Shown here: positions 19,317 to 27,684 of the stretch, piece after piece | Position numbering within the stretch: position 1 is the first letter of the stretch | How the letters are laid out: each line of letters starts with the position of its first letter | Origin: Segatella cerevisiae | Lineage (GTDB): Bacteria > Bacteroidota > Bacteroidia > Bacteroidales > Bacteroidaceae | Reading direction: 5' to 3' | Length of the DNA: 64,000 nucleotides | Assembly: GCF_024054555.1 (NCBI RefSeq) | Contig: NZ_JAMXLY010000011.1 | Coordinates: forward strand, 18,637-82,636 | Notes under the pieces: model-generated | What the model saw: only the letters and a program-made list of their open reading frames with translations | Told to the model about the DNA's origin: nothing | Databases searched by the model: none | Translations under genes and position numbers: made by a program

Positions 19317-20564
19317 TTAAGAGAGCAGATGGACGATCAGTCCTGAACGGAGTTTAGGTTCAAACCAAGTTGCTTTCGGCGGCATGATCTTGCCACTGTC
19401 CGCGATGTTCATGATCTGACTCATACTCACAGGATACAAGGCTAAGGCCCAGCGCATCTCTCCACTGTCAACCCGTCTTTTCAGTTCTTTCAGTCCCCGC
19501 AGTCCCCCGACGAAGTCGATTCGCTTGTCAGTACGAAGGTCCTTGATGCCCATCAGGTCATCCAGAATCAGGCGGGAAGAGATATCCACATCCAAGACAC
19601 CGATAGGGTCATTGTCATCATAAGTACCAGGCTTAGCATTCAGCCGATACCAGTTATCATCCAGATAAAGGCTGAACTCATGAAGTCGGGCAGGTTTGAA
19701 AGGCGTCGTACCCATCTTCTCAACAGAAAAGTTCTTTGAGAGTTTTTTAAGAAACTCGTCAGTTGTCATCCCGTTGAGGTCTTTGACGACACGGTTGTAA
19801 TCCAAGATCGTCAGTTGTGAGGCCTGGAAGCATACAGCCATAAAATAGTTGTATTCCTCCTTACCCGTATGATGAGGATCATTTTTAGCTTTCTCAGCCC
19901 CCACACGGGCAGCTGCGGCAGTACGATGATGCCCGTCAGCAATGTACAAACTCGGAATCTTGGAGAATTCCTCCGTGATCAACTGAATGTCCTTCGGGGC
20001 ATCAATGACCCAGAACTGATGGCGAAACCCGTCAATAGGAGCTATAAAATCATACACCGGACTCTTGGCAGCATAGCGCATCATGAGTCCATTCAGTACA
20101 TTGTTGTCAGGATAAGCCAGGAAGACCGGTTCCATGTTCGCGTTAGTCGCAAAGATGGACTTCATCCGATCATCCTCCTTGTCCTTCCTCGTCAACTCAT
20201 GTTTCTTGATGACACCGTGAAGGTAATCTTCTACCCATGCGCCTACGACCAGTCCATACTGCGTTTTTCCGTTCATGGTCTGAGCGTAGAGATAGTAGTT
20301 GTCCTGGCTATCCTGAGCCAGCCATCCTTTATCAATGAATTTCTTCAACTGGGCAGCGGCACTCTTGTAAACTTTAGGATCGTATTCCGAAGTCCCTGCA
20401 GGGAAATTGATCTCAGGTTTGATGATATGGTAGAGGCTCATCTCATCGTTTCCTGCTTCCGCCCTCGCCTCTTCAGAGTCGAGGACATCATACGGGCGGC
20501 ATTCCACTTTCTCTACCAGATCAACAGGAGGACGCAGACCCTTGAAAGGTTTTATCTTAGCCAT
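19317..20564 (-). CDS. DUF1015 family protein
   Basis: A 415-residue protein of the DUF1015 family. It begins MAKIKPFKGLRPP and has family-typical segments VECRPYDVLDSEEARAEA, YLYAQTMNGKTQYGLVVGA, the His-rich IADGHHRTAAAARVG and the C-terminal PPKATWFEPKLRSGLIVH. The start is 10 bases after serA. Adjacency to serC and serA is seen in other Bacteroidales as I recall, suggesting a role tied to serine metabolism, but no reaction is known to me. Confidence 0.88.
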   Translation of the reverse strand: MAKIKPFKGLRPPVDLVEKVECRPYDVLDSEEARAEAGNDEMSLYHIIKPEINFPAGTSEYDPKVYKSAAAQLKKFIDKGWLAQDSQDNYYLYAQTMNGKTQYGLVVGAWVEDYLHGVIKKHELTRKDKEDDRMKSIFATNANMEPVFLAYPDNNVLNGLMMRYAAKSPVYDFIAPIDGFRHQFWVIDAPKDIQLITEEFSKIPSLYIADGHHRTAAAARVGAEKAKNDPHHTGKEEYNYFMAVCFQASQLTILDYNRVVKDLNGMTTDEFLKKLSKNFSVEKMGTTPFKPARLHEFSLYLDDNWYRLNAKPGTYDDNDPIGVLDVDISSRLILDDLMGIKDLRTDKRIDFVGGLRGLKELKRRVDSGEMRWALALYPVSMSQIMNIADSGKIMPPKATWFEPKLRSGLIVHLLS

Positions 20565-20574
20565 AATATAGGGA

Positions 20575-21495
20575 TTACTTATTGACTTGGAATTTCACAC
20601 TTCCGTCTTTCAGGAAAGCATTGATCTGTTTGGCAGCCGCAACACCTGCATTGACATTGGCCTCAGCAGTCTGTGCCCCCATCTTCTTAGGAGTGGAAAA
20701 GAAACGGTCACCGAACTTCTCAAACTCAGCAACAGCTTTCGGTTTCAAGTCTGTGAGATACCTCAGATCAGGACGGTCAGACAACAACTTCAGCAGTTCG
20801 GGCTCATTGATGATTTCCGTGCGGGCAGCGTTGACCAGGATTCCGTTTTCAGGCATCAAGTTGACGAGTTGGTAGTTGATGCTGTTGATAGTCTCGGCAG
20901 TTGCAGGGATATGCAAACTGACGACGTCGCTAGTCTTGAACAACTCCTTCTGATCCTTGCAAGCCTTGACACCGGCAGCTTCGATATTGACTGCAGGGCA
21001 GAACTCATCATAAGCAGAAACCTGCATGCCGAAGCCCTTGGCAATACGGGCTACATTACGAGCCACATTACCGAAAGCCAAGAGTCCTAATCTTTTACCT
21101 TTGAGCTCTGTTCCGGATTTTCCGTTATAGAAATTCCGGACCATGTACACCAGCAGTCCGAATACCAGTTCTGCCACAGCATTGGCATTCTGTCCGGGTG
21201 TATTCTCAACGACGACCCCTTTCGACTTCGCATGGTTCAGGTCGATCGTATCGAATCCGGCGCCTGCCCGGACAACGATCTTCAGTTTCTTAGCTGCATC
21301 CAGTACCTCTGCGTCAATCTTGTCAGAGCGGACGATCATCGCCTCTACATCAGAGACCGCCTTCAAGAGTTGGGCACGGTCAGTATATTTTTCGAGCAGG
21401 ATCATTTGATTCCCTGCATCTTTGATCTCTTTCTGAATACCCTTTACAGCCAGAGGCGCAAAAGGTTTTACAGTAGCTACTAATATTTTATGCAT
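20575..21495 (-). CDS. serA: D-3-phosphoglycerate dehydrogenase, short type with catalytic Lys
   Basis: Catalyses the first step of serine synthesis, oxidation of 3-phosphoglycerate. At 306 residues it lacks the ACT domain, so feedback by serine through that domain is not expected. The nucleotide-binding turn reads LAFGNVAR instead of the usual GLGxIGR, and the PH of the catalytic His region is replaced by PK (STPKKMGAQTAEA, K270). Arg225 in NAARTEI is kept. This combination fits the Lys-type short dehydrogenases known from Entamoeba and Bacteroidales. It is 14 bases after serC, supporting the role. Confidence 0.9.
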   Translation of the reverse strand: MHKILVATVKPFAPLAVKGIQKEIKDAGNQMILLEKYTDRAQLLKAVSDVEAMIVRSDKIDAEVLDAAKKLKIVVRAGAGFDTIDLNHAKSKGVVVENTPGQNANAVAELVFGLLVYMVRNFYNGKSGTELKGKRLGLLAFGNVARNVARIAKGFGMQVSAYDEFCPAVNIEAAGVKACKDQKELFKTSDVVSLHIPATAETINSINYQLVNLMPENGILVNAARTEIINEPELLKLLSDRPDLRYLTDLKPKAVAEFEKFGDRFFSTPKKMGAQTAEANVNAGVAAAKQINAFLKDGSVKFQVNK

Positions 21496-21509
21496 AATCC
21501 TGATTGCTT

Positions 21510-22577
21510 TTAATGTTCAGCCTCGAAATCCTTCATTGCTTTCACCAGCGTATTGACGCCTTCCACTGTCATGGCGTTATAGCAACTGGCACGGAAGCCA
21601 CCGACAGAACGGTGTCCCTTGACGCCGACGATACCACGGGCAGTCGCGAAATCCAAGAACGGTTTTTCGAGATCCTTGTAGTCGTCATTCATCACGAAAC
21701 AGATATTCATCAACGAGCGGTCCTCCTTCTGCACAGTGCCGCGGAACAATTTATTACGGTCGATCTCGTCATAAAGAATCTTTGCACGTTCCTTAGCACG
21801 ACGGTCCATCTCCTTGACACCACCCTCTTTCTTCAGCCATTTCATGGTCTCCATCAGAGAATAGATAGGTACGACAGGAGGAGTATTGAACATAGAACCC
21901 TTTTTCACATGCGTCCGATAGTCTACCATAGTAGGCAACTCACGCGGAGCACGGCCGAGTTTATCATCCTTGACGATGACGAGAGTCACGCCGGCCATAG
22001 CCAAGTTTTTCTGGGCACCGGCATAGATGGCGTCATATTTGCTCACGTCTACAGGGCGGCTCATGATATCAGAGCTCATATCAGCAATCAGAGGAATTGG
22101 GGAATCCAAATCCTTGCGGAGTTCAGTTCCGTAAATCGTATTGTTCGTTGTGATATGAAGGTAATCCGCGTCTGTAGGAATATCAAATTTCTTAGGGATA
22201 TAAGTATAATTGTCAGCTTTAGAAGAAGCCACCTCCACGACATCACCGAAGAGCTTTGCTTCTTTTTCAGCCTTATTTGCCCAGTTGCCGGTATTCAAAT
22301 AGGCAGCCTTCTTGATCAGGAAGTTGGCAGGTATCTCCATGAATTGCGTTGAAGCACCACCTCCAAGGAAGAGAACTGAATATCCAGCGGGGATATCGAG
22401 CAATTCTTTGATCAGCGATTCACTTTCATCAACTACAGCCTGAAAGTCACTTGATCGGTGACTGACCTCCATCAAAGAAAGACCTGAACCATTGAAATTT
22501 AAAATCTGCTTTGCAGTGTTTTCAATCACTTCGCGTGGAAGCATTGATGGACCTGGATTAAAGTTGTACTTCTTCAT
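21510..22577 (-). CDS. serC: Phosphoserine aminotransferase
   Basis: Pyridoxal phosphate enzyme converting 3-phosphohydroxypyruvate to phosphoserine. It has 355 residues, the usual length. Motifs are [12 protein letters not shown] at the N-terminus, [14 protein letters not shown], and the PLP lysine in [14 protein letters not shown]; the C-terminus has [16 protein letters not shown]. First gene of the serC-serA-DUF1015-yigZ series. A -7 box CAAAGCTA (reading TAGCTTTG on the minus strand, 22616-22609) lies 32 bases upstream without a matching -33. Confidence 0.96.
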   Translation of the reverse strand: MKKYNFNPGPSMLPREVIENTAKQILNFNGSGLSLMEVSHRSSDFQAVVDESESLIKELLDIPAGYSVLFLGGGASTQFMEIPANFLIKKAAYLNTGNWANKAEKEAKLFGDVVEVASSKADNYTYIPKKFDIPTDADYLHITTNNTIYGTELRKDLDSPIPLIADMSSDIMSRPVDVSKYDAIYAGAQKNLAMAGVTLVIVKDDKLGRAPRELPTMVDYRTHVKKGSMFNTPPVVPIYSLMETMKWLKKEGGVKEMDRRAKERAKILYDEIDRNKLFRGTVQKEDRSLMNICFVMNDDYKDLEKPFLDFATARGIVGVKGHRSVGGFRASCYNAMTVEGVNTLVKAMKDFEAEH

Positions 22578-22739
22578 CTGAATAAATATTAAAATTTAAG
22601 TTCTATTTCAAAGCTATTTTCAAGTCGGATAACAACCCTCAGCATTATCTAAAGTCGATTGTCTATCCCTCTTATAAAATCAAATGACCAAAAGATTATA
22701 CGAAATATATGACCTTCTCTTAAAGTAAAAACCAAAGGT

Positions 22740-24077
22740 CTATATGGCCTCTTCTATGATAGTATGTAACCCTTTTATCTTCTCCCCCTTTATCAGTTGA
22801 AGCATCTGGCGGAGTTTAGATCGGGGGACTGCCGCATAAGCATAGCGGTCCAGGACATCTATCTTTCCAATCTCATCACCCTTCAGACCACCTTTCTTAC
22901 AAAGGAATCCAACGATGTCCCCCCGTGATACCTTATCTTTCTTGCCTTTGCCGATATAGACAGTCGCCATTTTAGGCAAAGCCGGTTTCACCTGAGGCGC
23001 ATGCGGGTCCAGCGGATAATCATTCACCTTCTCATCCACATAGTCAGGTATGCGCTCTTCCGGTCCAAGGATGAAGAAAGAGTTGCCCGTACTCTTCCAC
23101 CGAGCTGTTCTTCCCACCCGATGGACGAAATCCTCTTCTGTTTCCGGAAGATGATAGTGGATGATATTGTCGATATTAGAAATGTCAAGTCCCCGCGAAG
23201 CCAGATTCGTGCTCACGAGAATATTGGCACTGCCGTTAGCAAACTTATACAGGGCGACTTCACGGTCTTTCTGCTCCATACCTCCGTGAAAAGCACTGGT
23301 CACGAATCCTTTTTCCTGAAGATAAGCATTCACACGCTCTACAGACTCCCGGAAATTCACGAAGACGATAGAACTCTCGTTCCGCAATGCCGACAGGAGG
23401 AGTCTCAATGTTTCCAACTTGTCTTTGTCCGGAGATTTCACCTCATAGATCTTCACTCTGTCGGAAATCGGTTCCTCACTATTCCGGTAATCGATGCGCA
23501 CGGGTCTGCCCTTTTCAGGGGTAGAGGTCACAAAAGACGGCAACTGTTCCGCATCTGTAGCAGAAAGGAAGATCTGCCGCCGTGTAACCGGAAGTTGGTC
23601 ACTCAGTGTCCTCATCTCATCCTCGAACCCCATATCCAGACACTTGTCGAATTCGTCAATCACCAGGCAATGCACCTTCGAGGGCAGGACATTCCCTTTG
23701 CTCAGATGGTCATTCAACCTTCCCGGAGTACCAAAGATGATCTGAGGTTTTATCTCTTTCATTTTCCGATGTTCCTCCATGGCTGTACGGCCCCCATAGC
23801 AAGCCATGCTCCTGATGCCGGAAGCCAAACTCTTCAATACAGCGTCCGACTGCAGAGCCAACTCTCTTCCCGGTACCACGACAATCGCCTGAAGGTCATC
23901 ACTCGAACTGTCAAGGAGTTGGACTAATGGCAGTAGATAGGCCAACGTTTTCCCTGAACCGGTAGGTGAAAGGACAATGACGTCACTTTCAGAATGAAGA
24001 ATGGCCTGTTCGGCCTCTTTCTGCATGGCATTCAGGGTAATGCCCAACTTCTGTATCATCAATTCTATATCTTGCAT
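22740..24077 (-). CDS. DEAD-box RNA helicase with DbpA-like RNA-binding tail
   Basis: A 445-residue RNA helicase. Motifs: Walker A LSPTGSGKT, PGRELALQ, TPGRLNDH, VIDEFDKCLDMGF (DEFD rather than DEAD), FLSATD, then in the second domain ANILVSTNLASRGLDI and HRVGRTAR. The last 75 residues (KMATVYIGKGKKDKVSRGDI onward) resemble the RNA-binding domain of DbpA/CsdA, so a part in ribosome assembly is likely. It starts 4 bases after the TPR gene at 24082, so the two are probably translated from one message. Confidence 0.92.
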   Translation of the reverse strand: MQDIELMIQKLGITLNAMQKEAEQAILHSESDVIVLSPTGSGKTLAYLLPLVQLLDSSSDDLQAIVVVPGRELALQSDAVLKSLASGIRSMACYGGRTAMEEHRKMKEIKPQIIFGTPGRLNDHLSKGNVLPSKVHCLVIDEFDKCLDMGFEDEMRTLSDQLPVTRRQIFLSATDAEQLPSFVTSTPEKGRPVRIDYRNSEEPISDRVKIYEVKSPDKDKLETLRLLLSALRNESSIVFVNFRESVERVNAYLQEKGFVTSAFHGGMEQKDREVALYKFANGSANILVSTNLASRGLDISNIDNIIHYHLPETEEDFVHRVGRTARWKSTGNSFFILGPEERIPDYVDEKVNDYPLDPHAPQVKPALPKMATVYIGKGKKDKVSRGDIVGFLCKKGGLKGDEIGKIDVLDRYAYAAVPRSKLRQMLQLIKGEKIKGLHTIIEEAI

Positions 24078-24081
24078 GTGT

Positions 24082-25329
24082 TTATTTTTCCAATAATTGA
24101 TCTATTTCATCAAACTCTTTTCCCATATTCAGGTTAAGATAAATCGTATACAACGGGAAGCCCCATTTGGATTTATCATCAGGTACCAGTTCCCTATAGT
24201 GCACCAGATATGGCAATGCTTTACGGTAACACTCCAGCATGCGTTGGCGGTCCTGTCTGGTCGGAGACACCTTCTTGTCCAGTTCTACAGCCTGATTGAA
24301 ATAAGCCAGACCGGCATTCAGATAGGACCCCGTGACAGCACGACGAGGCCTCAGACTATCCCTGGGGACAGCCTTGGTTTCTTCGAGGATCGAATCACAT
24401 ATTAAAATACAAGCCTTATATTGCTGAGTATTCAGGAGCAGAGTGCTCTTGGTGAAGCGGTATATCAATGATTTCGGGTTCTTGCTCAGTGCCTCATTAG
24501 TTGTAGCCAATGCCGTCTTATAGTCACCCCGCTTGACATCATAGTCCACCAGACGAGGGAAGAAATAAGGAAATGAAGGGTATTTGGAAAAGCCTTCTTT
24601 CAAGGTACTGAAATATCGGGTCGTATCGCCCTCCAGCCGATACGTCTCTGCCAGATACTGGAGCATATACACATAATGAGCCGTATCTTTCAGGGCCAGA
24701 TAAGAATGGTGCAGCGTTGCCATCGGGTCCTTCATCTTGTAACCGCAATAGACGGCCCAATAAGCTGCTATAGGCAATCGACGGTCTTTATCGGAATACT
24801 TGTATTTCTCGAACAAAGGCTGCCGTGCCGTATTGATATAATCAGTCAGGAAATTATAAGCATCCTTATAGTTCTGCTTATTGATAAAGAAAAGACCGCC
24901 ATTGTAGAGATTCGGCCGGATCATATTGAGATAAGCTGCATGGTCATCACGGAATTTGAACTTCGCCTTACCGTTGTCGTCCTTATTCGAGAGCATTTCG
25001 AGGGAATCCAGACTATTGGCAACCTCAAACAACCGCTTTGTTTTCATAAAGAGATCCGTGGTATCAAACTGCTCCTTCAGATAGAGTTTTTCATTTCCGT
25101 CTTCATATTCTTTACGCAAGACGTCATAAAGCACCACCCATATTTTCTTGTTCTGTCTGTTGGCAGAATCTGCCAAGAGTTTCTCCATGGACTGTTGGGC
25201 CGCATCAAGATTCTTTCCAGACTTCAGAATATCCTTGGCAGCGGAAATATCTTTCTTCTGGCCGTACACATTCCCCATGTACAAGATACATGTCAAGCAA
25301 AGGAAAAAATATTTTAGACGTATCCTCAT
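24082..25329 (-). CDS. Secreted tetratricopeptide-repeat protein
   Basis: A 415-residue protein with a signal peptide (about 1-23, ending VYGQ). The rest is helical with TPR-like repeats, clearest at about 235-340 (DYDVKRGDYKTALATTNEALSK; LNTQQYKACILICDSIL). No catalytic motif is visible. It lies between another TPR gene (35 bases upstream) and the DEAD-box helicase (4 bases downstream). A periplasmic scaffold is likely; the partner is unknown. Confidence 0.8.
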   Translation of the reverse strand: MRIRLKYFFLCLTCILYMGNVYGQKKDISAAKDILKSGKNLDAAQQSMEKLLADSANRQNKKIWVVLYDVLRKEYEDGNEKLYLKEQFDTTDLFMKTKRLFEVANSLDSLEMLSNKDDNGKAKFKFRDDHAAYLNMIRPNLYNGGLFFINKQNYKDAYNFLTDYINTARQPLFEKYKYSDKDRRLPIAAYWAVYCGYKMKDPMATLHHSYLALKDTAHYVYMLQYLAETYRLEGDTTRYFSTLKEGFSKYPSFPYFFPRLVDYDVKRGDYKTALATTNEALSKNPKSLIYRFTKSTLLLNTQQYKACILICDSILEETKAVPRDSLRPRRAVTGSYLNAGLAYFNQAVELDKKVSPTRQDRQRMLECYRKALPYLVHYRELVPDDKSKWGFPLYTIYLNLNMGKEFDEIDQLLEK

Positions 25330-25364
25330 CTACAACCTCCTACTAAAAGCTATTCTATAATCCT

Positions 25365-26132
25365 TTATAATAAGGATTTCACTCTTCGGGCTTTCTTTTT
25401 CTCGCCCAAAACATAATAAGCCTGATAAAGGGCCCTTCTCCAGTCTACCGTCTCACACTTCGGATCCATCATACTGGCCTTTTCCAGATACACTTTGCTG
25501 TTCTCAAACTCAGCCAGTACTCTCTTCATGTTGTCTTTATTCAATTTGCCCCGGTCATTCTGCAGAGAATCCTTCAAATCAAGAGCCTTGGAAGAATAGC
25601 AGATACCAAGATTATAGATAGCCTCTACGAAAGAGCTATCCAATTTTATCGTCTGTTGATAAGTGCTGATTGCCTCATCCCACTGATGCTTCTGCATCTG
25701 TATTTCGCCTTTCAGCGCCCAGATATCCTTATCAGTCGGATTGTCATGAATCTCTCCATTGATAAAACTTTCCAACTTTTCCGAACGACCCGGAAAAGAA
25801 TAATAGTCCACTATAGGCTTCAGGAAAGCCGGATCTTTAGGATCCATCTTATGCAGTTCGAGCGCTGCCGTAATAAACTTTGCAGAATCAGCACTATTTT
25901 TCATCAGATGCTCCATACATCCAATTTTCAGTTTAGCAGCCTGTTCAGCTATCGAACTGTCTTTAATGGCATAATCAGCATAATACTCGGCCAAGTTATA
26001 AAAACCTTTTTTATAAGCTCGACGAGATCCTTCCAATGCCTCTTGTGCCGTTTTTGGAACAGAAAATTTCTCCTGAGCACCTAGAGACAAGATACAGAAG
26101 ATCAAGAAAAAAGGAACTAATGCCTTCTTCAT
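25365..26132 (-). CDS. Secreted tetratricopeptide-repeat protein
   Basis: A 255-residue protein with a signal peptide (MKKALVPFFLIFCILSLGAQ). TPR-type repeats are visible at about 28-58 (RAYKKGFYNLAEYYADYAIK) and 130-175 (ALKGEIQMQKHQWDEAISTYQQTI; EAIYNLGICYSSKA). It heads the series TPR-TPR-helicase and has its own consensus promoter. Its C-terminal part resembles the end of the TPR protein next to gyrA, suggesting the three TPR genes here are related by duplication. Confidence 0.8.
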   Translation of the reverse strand: MKKALVPFFLIFCILSLGAQEKFSVPKTAQEALEGSRRAYKKGFYNLAEYYADYAIKDSSIAEQAAKLKIGCMEHLMKNSADSAKFITAALELHKMDPKDPAFLKPIVDYYSFPGRSEKLESFINGEIHDNPTDKDIWALKGEIQMQKHQWDEAISTYQQTIKLDSSFVEAIYNLGICYSSKALDLKDSLQNDRGKLNKDNMKRVLAEFENSKVYLEKASMMDPKCETVDWRRALYQAYYVLGEKKKARRVKSLL

Positions 26133-26152
26133 GTTTATTACTAATTAGACGA

Positions 26153-26184
26153 CAAAGTTAATAAAAAAACATGGAATCCCCAAA
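26153..26184 (-). promoter_or_regulatory. Promoter of the TPR-TPR-helicase genes
   Basis: Minus strand TTTG (26184-26181), 20 bases, TAACTTTG (26160-26153): exact consensus. The predicted leader is only about 14 bases. Confidence 0.75.
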
Positions 26185-26381
26185 TTTTTTCCATTTTGTT
26201 AGTTATTTGGTTATTGAAACTGCAAAACAATTGCATTTCTATCTTTTTCTGTCACAAACAGGATTTTATGGCGTTCCCATAGACGGACGACGAACCTTTT
26301 AACTGTATCACAGTTCTACTCTTGTTCCGTAGGAGACATCTTGCCTAATGATTTAGTCATCCCCCATCAGGTAGAAGACAC

Positions 26382-26424
26382 AAAAAAGCGGAGCGACATT
26401 TCATTTCAAGAAATATCACTCCGC
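26382..26424 (-). terminator. Intrinsic terminator after gyrA-TPR
   Basis: On the minus strand, a stem of about 15 bp (26424-26410 with 26402-26388, one A-C mismatch) is followed by a run of six T (26387-26382). It lies 27 bases beyond the TPR stop codon. Confidence 0.85.
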
Positions 26425-26450
26425 CGTAATCGAATCAGACAGCAAAGAAA

Positions 26451-27662
26451 TTACTTATCCTTTTCTGCATCTTTAGTCTTAGGATCGGCAGCACCATAGC
26501 GTGCATAGTAAGCAGAATAACGGTTATAACCCCAGTTAACCTGCTGCTGTTGAGGATCCAGTTCCTTACATTTGTCATAGTCCTTAATAGCCTCATCGAG
26601 GAGGATATTGGAACTGGCAGTAGCCTTAGAGGTGACAGCTCTATTGTAATAGCAGATAGCCAATGAATACCAAGCAAGAGTAGTCTTTGGATTAGCATCC
26701 AGAATGTTCTTCAGGATTGGAATAGCATCATTGTAGTTCTGTGCAATCATCAAGTTGTTGGCTTTGTAGAAGAGAGCTACGAAATTCTTAGGATCTTTAG
26801 CAAGCACATCATCGATGATCTTTTCTCCGGCAGCTCTACCGTTCAGTTTGGTTTGTACCTGAATCAGGTTCTCCAGAACAGTACTGTTCGTCGGGTCCTG
26901 AGTGTAAAGCGTCTGAAGTTGCTGTGCGAAAGCCACAGAGTCAGCCTTATTGTGCAGGGTAGCGCTCATTGCACGGAGTTTCAAATCAAATGCAGGTTTG
27001 CCATAAGTAGAATCACCCTTGGCATAATCCGTATACTTTTCGACCTTGGCATAATCCTTTGCATTCAAAGCGAATACGGAAGAGAAGTAAGCGACCTGGC
27101 CGAGATAAGGCTTTTCTGTTGCAGCCGGAATAGCCTTGAAGAAAGGATTGTCGTGGGTATCAAAATACAGAGACCAATACTTCAAAGCCCTCGGTTGGTC
27201 TTTCTGCATATAGAAACCACCATAGTTGATCAAGTTAAGGCGAGCGCCTCCCAGACGAGAAGAATTGGCTTCCTTGAATTTAGGTTTCACCTTACCCTTC
27301 GCATTAGGCAGTTCGTCGTACTTGTCACATTCCAGACCAGCCTGCACTGCATTGTAAGCAGCCTCAGCCATACTCAAGGAATCCACCGGACTACCAGTCT
27401 TGCCCATAGCCTTCATAGCCTGGTTGGTAGCCATCGCAGAAGATTCTTTCTGGTAAGCAGCGAAAGCAAGGTCACAAAGCTTATTATAAGCTTGTGCTTT
27501 TTCTTCGTTGTTGGCCAAAGAATTCAAGTTCTGATCGATGAGTTGTTTACACTCATCATAAGTGCCGGCTTTCATGATAGCCTTAAGGCCATCACTGTCC
27601 CCTGCAAATACGGCAGATGCGAAAAGAAGCATCATTGCCGAAATCATTAACATTTTTTTCAT
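26451..27662 (-). CDS. Secreted tetratricopeptide-repeat protein co-transcribed with gyrA
   Basis: A 403-residue protein with a clear signal peptide ending ASAVFAG (about 1-21). It is alanine- and lysine-rich and helical; TPR units are visible at about 290-345 (NFVALFYKANNLMIAQNYNDA; TLAWYSLAICYYNRA) and the C-terminal region has a repeat-like pattern. The last residues are charged (DAEKDK). It starts 22 bases after gyrA and is closed by a strong terminator, so it shares the gyrA message. No enzymatic motif is seen. Confidence 0.82.
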   Translation of the reverse strand: MKKMLMISAMMLLFASAVFAGDSDGLKAIMKAGTYDECKQLIDQNLNSLANNEEKAQAYNKLCDLAFAAYQKESSAMATNQAMKAMGKTGSPVDSLSMAEAAYNAVQAGLECDKYDELPNAKGKVKPKFKEANSSRLGGARLNLINYGGFYMQKDQPRALKYWSLYFDTHDNPFFKAIPAATEKPYLGQVAYFSSVFALNAKDYAKVEKYTDYAKGDSTYGKPAFDLKLRAMSATLHNKADSVAFAQQLQTLYTQDPTNSTVLENLIQVQTKLNGRAAGEKIIDDVLAKDPKNFVALFYKANNLMIAQNYNDAIPILKNILDANPKTTLAWYSLAICYYNRAVTSKATASSNILLDEAIKDYDKCKELDPQQQQVNWGYNRYSAYYARYGAADPKTKDAEKDK

Positions 27663-27684
27663 ATCTATTTACTTTAAAGGTTGT

